From NCBI RefSeq assembly GCF_018968705.1, contig NZ_CP076668.1, forward strand, positions 2,553,001 to 2,617,000: a stretch of 64,000 nucleotides of DNA, read 5' to 3'. This document shows, piece after piece, positions 1 through 7,799 of this stretch. The DNA is from Pseudomonas lijiangensis. Its GTDB lineage: Bacteria; Pseudomonadota; Gammaproteobacteria; Pseudomonadales; Pseudomonadaceae. Under the pieces are notes generated by a model that saw only the letters and a program-made list of their open reading frames with translations, was not told the DNA's origin and did not search any database. Position 1 is the stretch's first letter; each line of letters starts with the position of its first letter. Position numbers and translations under genes: made by a program.

Positions 1-256
1 TATCGGCCAGCACGTTGGGTTCGCTGGGCAACTGGATCAGCGTATTGGCATCTTGGCCGGCCATGGTCAGCGGGCCACGCGGGCGGTGGTATTTGAACGA
101 GCGCGACAGCAGGAAGCGACCGTTGGCGAGGAGGGCGCTGGCGATGCTGTCGCCTTGCAGGCCCTGATAGGACTTGCCGTCAAAGCTGAAGGTCAGCGGC
201 TGATTGCGATCGATCAACAGGCCCATGGGGGCCGGCAGGCGGGTCAGGGTGCTCAT
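1..256 (-). CDS. Sarcosine oxidase / N-methylglutamate dehydrogenase large subunit (SoxA/MgdC-like), N-terminal part
   Basis: Partial gene. The start codon is at 254-256 on the minus strand and the gene runs off the left edge after about 85 codons. The visible N-terminus has the SoxA-type Fe-S-like fold segment: a FDGKSYQGLQGD motif, then SIASALLANG and SFKYHRPRG, which are hallmarks of heterotetrameric sarcosine oxidase alpha subunits. Its ATG overlaps the stop of the delta-subunit gene (ATGA), so the two are translationally coupled in the order beta, delta, alpha, as in sox operons. The neighbouring GmaS and MgsABC-like genes make N-methylglutamate a more likely substrate than sarcosine. 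The subunit assignment is firm; the substrate is inference. The gamma subunit would lie outside the window. Confidence 0.85.
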   Translation of the reverse strand, partial: MSTLTRLPAPMGLLIDRNQPLTFSFDGKSYQGLQGDSIASALLANGRFLLSRSFKYHRPRGPLTMAGQDANTLIQLPSEPNVLAD

Positions 257-558
257 CCTGCGATCTCCTTGGACGGGGCCGGTGTGAAATCGACACGGGC
301 AGTAAAGATTTCCCGTGGGTCGAAGGTGCGGATGATTTCGTCACTGGCGGTATGGCGCTCGGCCAGGAACCAGTAGCTGGACGGATTGTGCATCCACCAT
401 TCGCGTACCACGCCCAGGGTGTCCTCGCTGTTGAAGACGTAATCGGCCCATTCGGCATCGGTGCAGGTCTGGGGATCGGGCATGAGCTTGAACTCGCCAC
501 CGTAAGTGAATTCGCTGATATTGCGTGGCCCGTTGAGCGGGCATGTCATGACTTTCAT
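253..558 (-). CDS. Sarcosine oxidase delta-subunit family protein (SoxD/MgdB-like)
   Basis: 101 residues, the usual size of SoxD. The chosen ATG at 556-558 has a GGAGAG ribosome-binding site seven bases upstream and starts MKVMTCPLNG. In classical SoxD the delta subunit binds zinc through a CPxCG motif and a later His/Cys pair. Here the first Cys (C6) is kept, but the second is Asn (CPLNG), and the region around WWMHNPSSYWF has no Cys. The zinc site therefore looks lost. This divergent form fits a paralogous enzyme such as N-methylglutamate dehydrogenase better than true sarcosine oxidase. It lies 13 bases after soxB-like and overlaps soxA-like by 4 bases. Confidence 0.82.
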   Translation of the reverse strand: MKVMTCPLNGPRNISEFTYGGEFKLMPDPQTCTDAEWADYVFNSEDTLGVVREWWMHNPSSYWFLAERHTASDEIIRTFDPREIFTARVDFTPAPSKEIAG

Positions 559-571
559 GTATCGCTCTCCG

Positions 572-1813
572 TCAGTGGCTGGCCGCTGTCGCGCCCATTT
601 CGTTGACTTGCCGGAAGGTCGAAAAACGTTCCAGGCCAAAGGGTTTGATCAGGTCCGGCACCTTGCCGCCGCTGGCCACGAGTTCGGCCATGGTCTTGCC
701 GCAGATGGGCGTGGCCTTGAAACCCCAAGTGCCCCAGCCTGCATCCAGGTAATAATTTTTTACCGGCGAAAGGCCCATGATCGGGCTGTAGTCCGGGGTC
801 ATGTCGGTGATCCCGGCCCATTGGCGCATCAACTTGGCATTGGCCAGGAACGGGAACATCTCGATGGCGTGGGCCAGCAGGCTTTCCTTGAGGTCCAGGG
901 TGGAACGGGTGTTGAACAGCGGATAAGGATCGGAGCCGCCGCCAAACACCACTTCGCCGCGACTGGTCTGCTGCACGTAACAGTGCAGGGCCGAAGAACT
1001 CACCAGCGGGTCGAGGAAGGGTTTGAACGGTTGGGTCACCATGGCTTGCAGCGGAAAGGTCTGGATCGGCGAGCGAATCCCGGCCTTTTTCATCAGTTGC
1101 GAACTCATGCCCGCCACCGCCTGCACCGCGCAGCCGCATTTGATGGTGCCGCGATTGGTCTTCACGGCAGTAATGGTGCCGTTTTCGATGACCAGTTCCT
1201 GAACCTCGGTGAGCTGATGGATCTCCACGCCGCGCTTGGCCGCCTGCTTGGCGTAACCCCAGGCCACAGCGTCGTGCCGGGCGGTGGCGCCGTCGATGTG
1301 CCACAGACCGGCGATCACCGGCAGATGGCCCGGATCGAGGTTGAGGGAAGGCACCAGCTCGCGGATCTGCTGGCGGTCGATCATCTCGGTACGACCGCCG
1401 AAGTGCTTGTTGACCTCGGCGCGCTGGCGGAACGAACGCACGGTCGCGTCGGTATGCGCCAGGGTCAGTTGCCCGCGATGGGAGTACATGATGTTGAAGT
1501 CGAATTCGTTGGACAGGCCTTCGAACATCCGCACCGATTCGGCGTAGAAACGCACGCCTTCGCTGGTGAGGTAATTGGAGCGGATGACGGCTGTGTTGCG
1601 CGCGGTATTGCCGCCGCCCAGGTAGCCTTTTTCCAGCACGGCGATATTGGTGATGCCGTGGTACTTCGACAGGTAGTACGCAGTGGCCAGACCGTGCCCG
1701 CCACCGCCGATGATCACCACGTCATAAGAGGGCTTGAGTTCCTTGGGGGCGGGCAGATCCACCTCGACCGGATACTCCGAGCTGAGCCCGTACTTCAATA
1801 GATTGAAAGGCAT
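572..1813 (-). CDS. Sarcosine oxidase / N-methylglutamate dehydrogenase beta subunit (SoxB/MgdA-like)
   Basis: 413 residues, full length for SoxB. A Rossmann FAD site with GGGGHG lies at residues 36-41. The segment [10 protein letters not shown] contains His180, in the sequence context of the covalently flavinylated His of heterotetrameric sarcosine oxidases. The C-terminal [13 protein letters not shown] stretch is also typical. The enzyme oxidatively demethylates a secondary N-methyl amine and passes the C1 unit to tetrahydrofolate. Its start overlaps the folD end by 19 bases, so it belongs to the purU-folD-sox operon. In the context of GmaS/MgsABC the substrate is probably N-methyl-L-glutamate, but the sequence alone does not exclude sarcosine. 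Confidence 0.88.
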   Translation of the reverse strand: MPFNLLKYGLSSEYPVEVDLPAPKELKPSYDVVIIGGGGHGLATAYYLSKYHGITNIAVLEKGYLGGGNTARNTAVIRSNYLTSEGVRFYAESVRMFEGLSNEFDFNIMYSHRGQLTLAHTDATVRSFRQRAEVNKHFGGRTEMIDRQQIRELVPSLNLDPGHLPVIAGLWHIDGATARHDAVAWGYAKQAAKRGVEIHQLTEVQELVIENGTITAVKTNRGTIKCGCAVQAVAGMSSQLMKKAGIRSPIQTFPLQAMVTQPFKPFLDPLVSSSALHCYVQQTSRGEVVFGGGSDPYPLFNTRSTLDLKESLLAHAIEMFPFLANAKLMRQWAGITDMTPDYSPIMGLSPVKNYYLDAGWGTWGFKATPICGKTMAELVASGGKVPDLIKPFGLERFSTFRQVNEMGATAASH

Positions 1814-2700
1814 ACGGCCTCCGATTGGCTACGTTGCGCTTGGGCCTGCTGACGGGCAGCGGTCACGGTGTTTTTCATGAGAAAAGCAATGGTCATGGGG
1901 CCGACGCCACCCGGCACGGGCGTAATGGCCGAGACTCTGGACAGCGCGCTGTCGAAATCCACATCGCCGACCAGGCGGCTGCGGTCGTTGTCCTGGATGC
2001 GGTTGATGCCGACGTCGATCACCACGGCACCGGGCTTGAGCCAGCTGGCATCAATCATTCGCGGGCGACCGACTGCGGCGACCACGATATCGGCCAGTTG
2101 ACACAAGGCCTTGGCGTCGCGGCTGCGCGAATGCACGACCGTGACCGAGCAATGAGCCTTGAGCAGCAGGGCGGCCATGGGTTTGCCGACGATATTGGAG
2201 CGGCCGATCACCACTGCATGCTTGCCGGTGAGGTCACCGCAGGCGTCCTCCAGCAACTGCATGCAGCCGCTGGGCGTGCAGGGCGTCAGCACATCCCGGC
2301 CCTGACTCAGGCCGCCGACGTTTTCACTGTGAAAACCGTCCACGTCCTTGCACGGATCGATGGCCTCCAGGGCCAGGGTTTCTTCTATATGGGAGGGCAG
2401 AGGCAATTGCAGCAGAATGCCGTTGACCTTCGGGTCTGCATTCAGCTCGGCGATCAGCGCCAGCAAGCGTGCCTGCGAGCTGTCCGCAGGCAGCCGGTAT
2501 TCCAGCGAGTGAATACCGGCTTCCTCGGCACGCAGGATCTTGTTGCGCACATAGACCTGACTGGCCGGATCTTCACCCACCAGAATCACCGCCAGCGCAG
2601 GCTCGATGCCCTCGGCCTTGAGTCGCAGGACATCGGCTTTGACCTGTTGCAGCACCCGACCTGCGGCGGCTTTGCCATCAATCAGTTTTGAAGTGTTCAC
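1795..2700 (-). CDS. folD: Bifunctional methylenetetrahydrofolate dehydrogenase/cyclohydrolase
   Basis: 301 residues. FolD interconverts 5,10-methylene-THF and 10-formyl-THF in the cytosol. Visible family motifs include [14 protein letters not shown] near the N-terminus, the [10 protein letters not shown] motif, and [15 protein letters not shown] and [11 protein letters not shown] towards the C-terminus. The start is GTG at 2698-2700, overlapping the purU stop as GTGA, so the two genes are coupled. A short C-terminal extension (after TVTAARQQ) runs over the start of soxB-like. This is probably a pathway-dedicated extra copy that oxidises methylene-THF released by the N-methyl oxidase. It is unlikely to be the only folD in the genome. 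Confidence 0.95.
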   Translation of the reverse strand: MNTSKLIDGKAAAGRVLQQVKADVLRLKAEGIEPALAVILVGEDPASQVYVRNKILRAEEAGIHSLEYRLPADSSQARLLALIAELNADPKVNGILLQLPLPSHIEETLALEAIDPCKDVDGFHSENVGGLSQGRDVLTPCTPSGCMQLLEDACGDLTGKHAVVIGRSNIVGKPMAALLLKAHCSVTVVHSRSRDAKALCQLADIVVAAVGRPRMIDASWLKPGAVVIDVGINRIQDNDRSRLVGDVDFDSALSRVSAITPVPGGVGPMTIAFLMKNTVTAARQQAQAQRSQSEAVCLSIY

Positions 2701-3563
2701 CGGAAGATCACCGTTCTGTCCGTGTTGAGGAACACACGATGCTCAAGGTGGTATTTCACCGCCCTGGACAGCGCAATGGTCTCGGTATTGCGGCCGGCGG
2801 CCACCAGATCGTCGGGCAGGTAGACGTGATCCACACGTTGCACTTCCTGCTCGATGATCGGCCCTTCGTCCAGGTCGCTGGTGACGTAATGCGCGGTTGC
2901 GCCGATCAGCTTCACGCCACGCTCATAAGCCTGGTGATAAGGCTTGGCGCCCTTGAAACCGGGCAGAAAGGAGTGATGGATATTGATTGCCCGGCCCGAC
3001 AGTTGCTGGCACAGGTCATCGGAAAGGATCTGCATGTAGCGGGCGAGCACCACCAGTTCGGTACCGGTTTCATCCACCACTTTCATCAGCGCCGCTTCCT
3101 GCTGGGCCTTGGTTTCCTTGGTGACCGGCAGATAGATGAAGCGAATGCCTTCGCGCTCGGCCATCGGGCGCAGGTCCAGGTGGTTGGAAACGATGGCGGT
3201 GATGGTCATGTCCATCTCGCCTTTGTGGTAGCGATACAGAAGGTCGGTCAGGCAGTGGTCGAACTTGCTGACCATCAGCAGTACGCGCATGGGTTGGCGC
3301 GTGTCGTGCAGTTCCCACTGCATGGAAAAGTCGCTAGCGACGGCATCGAAACCGTCCTTGAGCTGCTGGATATCGCCTTGATGGCCATCGTTGAAGCGAA
3401 ACACCGCACGCATGAAGAATTTGCCGCTGAACTCGTCATCGAACTGGGCCATTTCACCGATGTAGCACTGGTTGTCTGCCAGATAGGAAGTCACCGCCGC
3501 GACAATGCCCGAAGTCGCCGGGCAACTGATCTTGAGGATGAAATGGTTCTTTTCGTGTTGCAT
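2697..3563 (-). CDS. purU: Formyltetrahydrofolate deformylase
   Basis: 288 residues. PurU hydrolyses 10-formyl-THF to formate and THF. The N-terminal ACT-like domain covers about residues 8-85. The C-terminal formyltransferase-fold domain includes VSNHLDL, the [17 protein letters not shown] segment with the catalytic-type His, and [16 protein letters not shown]. An AGAGGA ribosome-binding site precedes the ATG at 3561-3563. It is the first gene of the minus arm, followed by folD with a GTGA overlap. Its role here is to recycle THF and release as formate the C1 unit made by the N-methyl oxidase. Confidence 0.95.
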   Translation of the reverse strand: MQHEKNHFILKISCPATSGIVAAVTSYLADNQCYIGEMAQFDDEFSGKFFMRAVFRFNDGHQGDIQQLKDGFDAVASDFSMQWELHDTRQPMRVLLMVSKFDHCLTDLLYRYHKGEMDMTITAIVSNHLDLRPMAEREGIRFIYLPVTKETKAQQEAALMKVVDETGTELVVLARYMQILSDDLCQQLSGRAINIHHSFLPGFKGAKPYHQAYERGVKLIGATAHYVTSDLDEGPIIEQEVQRVDHVYLPDDLVAAGRNTETIALSRAVKYHLEHRVFLNTDRTVIFR

Positions 3564-3644
3564 GGCTTGTCCTCTGGAAAGTGGCGGCAGCTCAGCGCAG
3601 GGCGAAATATTTGGGGGTGAACATTATTTTTGCGGGTGAATAAA

Positions 3645-3745
3645 ATTTCCTGATGGGAATTAAATATTCACGATTGGCGTTTTATAGGCGAAAGGATTTG
3701 CAGCGTCCAGAGATTTCTGGAAACTTTTTTTACTGATAGGAAAAT
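3645..3745. promoter_or_regulatory. Two TTCCTGATNGGAA-like palindromes upstream of purU
   Basis: Site one spans 3645-3660 (TTTCC-TGAT-GGGAA) and site two about 3731-3745 (TTA-CTGATA-GGAAA). Both resemble two further sites upstream of gmaS. They lie in the 257-base gap between purU and the XRE-cupin regulator gene. A shared operator for that regulator is inferred from repetition and position only. Confidence 0.45.
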
Positions 3746-3760
3746 TTTGTGGAGGGGGTT

Positions 3761-3814
3761 CGCGAATGAATTTGCTCCTACACCGATCCTGGTGGGAGCG
3801 AATTTATTCGCGAA
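3761..3814. repeat. REP inverted pair (GTGGGAGCGAATTTATTCGCGA type)
   Basis: The arms are 3761-3782 (inverted, TCGCGAAT...GCTCCTAC) and 3793-3814 (GTGGGAGCGAATTTATTCGCGA), separated by about 10 bases. This is a common intergenic REP doublet form in Pseudomonas. It sits just after the stop of the XRE-cupin gene and could act as its transcript end. Confidence 0.8.
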
Positions 3815-3820
3815 AAGAGA

Positions 3821-4426
3821 TCACTCGCCCTGCGCCCCATAGTTCATGATCGACAGCAGACGAATCGGCACTTGCACCAGTTGTTCCGGCCCATGAGGAA
3901 TTTCGCCGTCGAAGGTCAGGCTGTCTCCAGCCTCCATGCGATACACCTGATTGCCATGGCGATAGATCAGCTCACCTTCCAGCAGGTGCAGGAATTCGGT
4001 GCCGGGGTGGGAGAAGGTCGGGAACTCTTCGCTGGCGTCGTCCATGGTCACCATGTATGCCTCGAAGCTCTTCTTCGGCCCGCGGGTATGGTTGAGCAGG
4101 TGGTAGGTGTGGCCTTTCTCGGTGCCGCGCCTGACAACTTCAAGCCCGTCATCGGCCTTGACCAGCAGTGCGCTGCTGCCTTGCTGGTCGTACTGGCTGA
4201 ACAGCTTGGACATGGGCATGCCCAGCACGTCGCACAGGCGGCTGAGGTTATCCAGGCTGGTGGAAACCTGGGCGTTCTCGATCTTGCTCAGCATGCCCTG
4301 GCTGATCCCGGCGATACGGGCCACGTCGGCCAGTTTCAATTCCTGGGCCTGACGCTGGCGCTTGATCTGGATACCCAGGTATTGCTCCAGTTTCAGTTTG
4401 GGCTGTGGTTCGTTCGGCGTATTCAT
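3821..4426 (-). CDS. XRE-family helix-turn-helix regulator with C-terminal cupin domain
   Basis: 201 residues from the ATG at 4424-4426; an upstream TTG at 4450 is less likely. The N-terminal XRE HTH (about residues 18-72) reads LADVARIAGISQGMLSKIENAQ. The C-terminal cupin (about 105-190) has HPGTEFLHLLEGEL and IPHGPEQ. Such HTH-cupin proteins control amine, amino acid and sox-type catabolism in pseudomonads and sense small molecules through the cupin. It lies between the two arms of the N-methylglutamate island, in the same orientation as purU, and divergent from gmaS. It is the obvious local regulator, and the TTCC-TGAT-GGAA palindromes on both sides are candidate operators. Activator or repressor role is unknown. 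Confidence 0.88.
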   Translation of the reverse strand: MNTPNEPQPKLKLEQYLGIQIKRQRQAQELKLADVARIAGISQGMLSKIENAQVSTSLDNLSRLCDVLGMPMSKLFSQYDQQGSSALLVKADDGLEVVRRGTEKGHTYHLLNHTRGPKKSFEAYMVTMDDASEEFPTFSHPGTEFLHLLEGELIYRHGNQVYRMEAGDSLTFDGEIPHGPEQLVQVPIRLLSIMNYGAQGE

Positions 4427-4513
4427 CGGCTTTGCACGGTTTCCGCTCAATAATTTTTATTTCGCACCACGAATGTGCGATGTCCATCTCTCCGCAGGCA
4501 GTGGCGGCGGATT

Positions 4514-4646
4514 ATTCCCTGAAGGAAATCGAGTTTCCCATATATACAGAGGAAATTCCGCCTTTAGCTGAATTCGACTTTTGGTATACCAAGCTGGCAA
4601 GCGCTTTGCATTCCTGTTGAGAAAGTAATTTTCCTGATCGGAATAA
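4514..4646. promoter_or_regulatory. Two TTCC-N5-GGAA palindromes in the gmaS promoter region
   Basis: Site one (4514-4526) is TTCC-CTGAA-GGAA. Site two (about 4630-4643) is TTTCC-TGATC-GGAA. Site two lies just downstream of the predicted sigma54 start point, and site one about 100 bases upstream. Both resemble the purU-side sites. Binding by the adjacent XRE-cupin protein is inferred. Confidence 0.45.
4581..4611 (+). promoter_or_regulatory. Sigma54 (-24/-12) promoter abutted by a 12-bp palindrome, upstream of gmaS
   Basis: TGGCAAG-CGCT-TTGCA at 4595-4610 has GG and GC exactly ten bases apart, matching the RpoN consensus. The predicted start is near 4621, giving a leader of about 93 bases before gmaS. 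The perfect palindrome TTGGTATACCAA (4581-4592) ends two bases before the -24 element. RpoN control would fit nitrogen-limitation use of methylated amines. Confidence 0.65.
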
Positions 4647-4713
4647 GTGTTCCGGCAGGAAGTGAACAGCGGTCCCCACCTCAACGTTTTGCTTTCGCCA
4701 GGAGACAAGTCTC

Positions 4714-6048
4714 ATGTTGCCAACAGAAACACAGCGTCTGATCGAGGAGCACGGCATCAAGTACGTGCTGGCTCAGTTCGTGGATATCCATGGCTCCTCC
4801 AAGACCAAATCGGTTCCTGTCTCGGGCCTGGAGATGGTGATCGAAGATGGCGCCGGCTTTGCCGGTTTCGCCATCTGTGGCATGGGCATGGAGCCTCATG
4901 GCCCGGATTTCATGGCCAAGGGCGATCTTTCTTCGCTGACGCCGGTGCCCTGGCAGCCGGGTTATGGCCGGGTGGTGTGCATCGGCCACGTCGAAGGCAA
5001 GCCCTGGCCTTATGACAGTCGCTACGTGTTGCAACAGCAGGTCGAGCGTCTCAGCCAGCGGGGCTGGACCCTCAATACCGGCCTGGAACCTGAATTCAGT
5101 CTGTTCAAACGCGATGCGGCGGGCAGTCTGCAACTGGTGGACAACAGCGATAGCCTCGACAAGCCGTGTTACGACTACAAAGGCCTGTCACGTTCTCGTG
5201 AGTTTCTTGAGCGCCTGACCGAAGCCTTGCAGCCAGTCGGTTTCGACATCTACCAGATCGACCACGAAGACGCCAACGGCCAGTTCGAGATCAACTACAC
5301 CTACAGTGATGCCATGGAGTCGGCGGACCGTTTCACCTTCTTCCGCATGGCGGCCGGCGAGATTGCCAATGACATGGGCATGATCTGCTCGTTCATGCCA
5401 AAGCCCGATCCCAAGCGCGCCGGTAACGGCATGCACTTCCACCTGTCGATCAGCAGCGCGACCAACAAGAACATGTTCCATGACGCCAGCGACCCGAGTG
5501 GCATGGGGCTGTCGAAAATGGCTTACCACTTCGCCGCCGGTCTCCTGGCCCATGGTCCGGCCTTGTGTGCCTTCGCGGCGCCGACGGTCAACTCCTACAA
5601 GCGTCTGGTGGTGGGCAATTCACTGTCCGGCGCGACCTGGGCACCAGCCTTTATCGCCTTCGGTGCCAACAACCGCTCGGCCATGGTGCGCGTGCCTTAC
5701 GGCCGCCTCGAATTCCGTCTGCCGGATGCCGGCTGCAACCCGTATCTGGTCAGCGCCGCGATCATCGCCGCAGGCCTGGACGGCATTGACCGCAAGCTGG
5801 AAGTCGATCAGGTCTGCAATGAGAACCTCTACAAACTGAGCCTGGAAGAGATCGCCGCACGGGGCATCAAGACCCTGCCGCAATCCCTCAAGGAAGCCTG
5901 CGACGCCCTGGAAGCCGACCCGCTGTTCGCCGAAGTGCTGGGCAGCGAAATCGTCGGCGAATTCATCAAGCTCAAGCGCATGGAATGGGTGGAATACAGC
6001 CGCCACGTCAGCGATTGGGAAGTGAAGCGGTATACGGAATTTTTTTGA
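4714..6048 (+). CDS. Type III glutamine synthetase-like gamma-glutamylmethylamide synthetase (GlnT/GmaS)
   Basis: 444 residues, the size of GlnT/GmaS proteins. The N-terminal beta-grasp part contains [15 protein letters not shown]. The catalytic domain shows [28 protein letters not shown], the GNGMHFHLS metal/substrate motif and [10 protein letters not shown], with [15 protein letters not shown]. These are glutamine-synthetase fold landmarks in the GlnT subgroup. GmaS ligates methylamine to glutamate using ATP. An AGGAGA ribosome-binding site precedes the ATG. It is first in an operon with three mgs-like genes and an amt, behind a -24/-12 promoter. The GmaS function is inferred from this neighbourhood; a plain glutamine synthetase role is the alternative. 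Confidence 0.85.
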   Translation: MLPTETQRLIEEHGIKYVLAQFVDIHGSSKTKSVPVSGLEMVIEDGAGFAGFAICGMGMEPHGPDFMAKGDLSSLTPVPWQPGYGRVVCIGHVEGKPWPYDSRYVLQQQVERLSQRGWTLNTGLEPEFSLFKRDAAGSLQLVDNSDSLDKPCYDYKGLSRSREFLERLTEALQPVGFDIYQIDHEDANGQFEINYTYSDAMESADRFTFFRMAAGEIANDMGMICSFMPKPDPKRAGNGMHFHLSISSATNKNMFHDASDPSGMGLSKMAYHFAAGLLAHGPALCAFAAPTVNSYKRLVVGNSLSGATWAPAFIAFGANNRSAMVRVPYGRLEFRLPDAGCNPYLVSAAIIAAGLDGIDRKLEVDQVCNENLYKLSLEEIAARGIKTLPQSLKEACDALEADPLFAEVLGSEIVGEFIKLKRMEWVEYSRHVSDWEVKRYTEFF

Positions 6049-6052
6049 ATTC

Positions 6053-6155
6053 AGCTGCAAGTTTTTAGCTGCAAGCTGCAAGTAAAAGCAGTTTGGAGTG
6101 AATGCAGAATTTGTCATCAACGCAGTCAGCTTGCCGCTTATAGCTTGCCGCTTGC
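6053..6155. repeat. AGCTGCAAG / CTTGCCGCTT repeat pair between gmaS and mgsA
   Basis: AGCTGCAAG-rich repeats lie at 6053-6082, and GCTTGCCGCTT repeats in the opposite sense at 6128-6155, with about 45 bases between. Related CTTGCCG heptamers recur at 31543-31584. The pair could fold as a long imperfect stem inside the gmaS-mgsA transcript. Confidence 0.6.
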
Positions 6156-6183
6156 TACTGCCGAACAACGTGAGACTGCCCTT

Positions 6184-7089
6184 ATGTGCGGAATTGTTGG
6201 TTTGTATCTGAAAAACCCTGCGCTGGAATCCCAGCTTGGCAAACTCTTCGAGCCCATGCTCGAAGCCATGACCGACCGTGGCCCGGACAGCGCCGGGTTT
6301 GCCATTTATGGGGATGAAGTGACCGATGGCTGGGTCAAGCTGACCTTGCAGGCCACCACCGAAGGGTACGACTTCAAGGCGCTGATCGCGGCGCTGGAAG
6401 GCAAGCTCGGCGCGTCGCTGGACTGGTTTCAGAATGCGAGCGCCGTGGTGCTGAAGGTCCAGGCTGAAGAAGCCGTCGTGCGTACGGCACTGGGTGAGCT
6501 GGCACCGACCGTGCGGATCATGAGCGCGGGCAAGAGCATCGAAATCCTCAAGGGCATGGGTTTGCCGAAAGAGATTTCCGAGCGTTTTGGCCTGGGCAAC
6601 ATGAAAGGCAGTCACATCATCGGCCACACGCGCATGGCCACTGAAAGTGCCGTGACCATGGAAGGCAGCCACCCGTTTTCCACTGGCGCCGACCTGTGCC
6701 TGGTGCATAACGGCTCGCTCTCCAACCACTTTCGTCTGCGTCAGGAACTGCGCCGCGAAGGGATCAACTTCGACACCGAGAACGACACGGAAGTCGCCGC
6801 CGGTTACCTGGCCTGGCGCCTTCAGCAGGGCGACTCCCTGAAGACCGCGCTGGACAGTTCGCTGGAAGCGCTGGATGGCTTCTTCACCTTTGCCATCGGT
6901 ACCCGCAACGGCTTTGCCGTGATCCGCGACCCGATTGCCTGCAAGCCGGCGATTCTCGCCGAAACCGACGATTACGTCGCCATGGCTTCGGAGTATCAGG
7001 CGCTGTCGAGCCTGCCGGGGATCGAGAAGGCCAAAGTCTGGGAACCTGTTCCCGCCACCATGTACATCTGGGAACGCGAGTCGGCTTAA
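6184..7089 (+). CDS. N-methylglutamate synthase subunit A-like (class II glutamine amidotransferase, GlxB/MgsA)
   Basis: 301 residues. I chose the ATG at 6184 rather than an upstream in-frame start because it places Cys directly after Met (MCGIVGLY), as class II (Ntn) amidotransferases require for the processed N-terminal nucleophile. Further motifs are GHTRMATES, SHPFS and VHNGSLSNH with the oxyanion Asn/Gly. It corresponds to the glutaminase domain of GltB encoded as a separate subunit. In MgsABC it would transfer methylamine from gamma-glutamylmethylamide instead of ammonia from glutamine. It lies 11 bases before mgsB-like. Confidence 0.87.
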   Translation: MCGIVGLYLKNPALESQLGKLFEPMLEAMTDRGPDSAGFAIYGDEVTDGWVKLTLQATTEGYDFKALIAALEGKLGASLDWFQNASAVVLKVQAEEAVVRTALGELAPTVRIMSAGKSIEILKGMGLPKEISERFGLGNMKGSHIIGHTRMATESAVTMEGSHPFSTGADLCLVHNGSLSNHFRLRQELRREGINFDTENDTEVAAGYLAWRLQQGDSLKTALDSSLEALDGFFTFAIGTRNGFAVIRDPIACKPAILAETDDYVAMASEYQALSSLPGIEKAKVWEPVPATMYIWERESA

Positions 7090-7100
7090 GGAGCACGCAC

Positions 7101-7784
7101 ATGAAAACCATCGATCTTTCCACTGCCAGCGTGCGTGACCTCAATCAGGCGCTGCACGATCAAGTCAGACAACTCGAAGAACGTGAGTGGGTCGTGACCC
7201 ATCCCAACGGCGCTCACAACCTGGCGGTCGGCGTCAACGAAGCGGTGTCCGTGGACATCCAGGGGCACGCTGGCTATTACTGCGCGGGCATGAACCAGAA
7301 GGCCTCGATCACCGTGCACGGCAACGTCGGCGTCGGGTGCGCCGAAAACATGATGTCCGGTTATGTGCGGGTCAAGGGCAGCGCCTCACAAGCTGCGGGC
7401 GCGACGGCTCACGGCGGCTTGCTGGTCATCGAAGGCGATGCGGGTGCCCGCTGCGGTATTTCCATGAAGGGTATCGATATCGTGGTCGGCGGCAGCATTG
7501 GCCATATGAGCTGCTTCATGGGCCAGGCCGGTCGGCTGGTGGTCTGCGGCGATGCGGGCGATGCACTGGGCGATTCGCTGTACGAAACGAAGATTTTCGT
7601 CAAAGGCAGCGTGGAGTCCCTGGGCTCCGACTGCATTGAGAAAGAGATGCGCCCGGAGCATCTGGAAGAGCTGCAAGAGCTGCTCAATCGCGCCGGTTTC
7701 AATGAAAAGGCCGCCGATTTCAAACGCTACGGCTCGGCCCGTCAGCTCTACAACTTCAAAGTCGATAACGCCTCCGCGTACTGA
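7101..7784 (+). CDS. N-methylglutamate synthase subunit B-like (GXGXG domain, GlxC/MgsB)
   Basis: 227 residues. It matches the C-terminal right-handed beta-helix (GXGXG) domain of glutamate synthase as a stand-alone subunit: repeated glycine turns such as GHAGYYCAGMN, GNVGVGCAENMMSG, GGLLVIEGDAGARCG and GGSIGHMSCFMG. In GltB this domain is structural. Spacings of 11 and 15 bases to its neighbours put it in one operon with the amidotransferase and the FMN synthase subunit, the split arrangement known for MgsABC. AGGAGCACGCAC precedes the start. Confidence 0.87.
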   Translation: MKTIDLSTASVRDLNQALHDQVRQLEEREWVVTHPNGAHNLAVGVNEAVSVDIQGHAGYYCAGMNQKASITVHGNVGVGCAENMMSGYVRVKGSASQAAGATAHGGLLVIEGDAGARCGISMKGIDIVVGGSIGHMSCFMGQAGRLVVCGDAGDALGDSLYETKIFVKGSVESLGSDCIEKEMRPEHLEELQELLNRAGFNEKAADFKRYGSARQLYNFKVDNASAY

Positions 7785-7799
7785 TCCAGGAGCATCATC

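Noticed and set aside
253..1813. Plain annotation of soxB/soxD/soxA as sarcosine oxidase
   Set aside because: Kept only as an alternative. The GmaS/MgsABC neighbours and the altered SoxD zinc motif favour N-methylglutamate dehydrogenase, but this is not proven.
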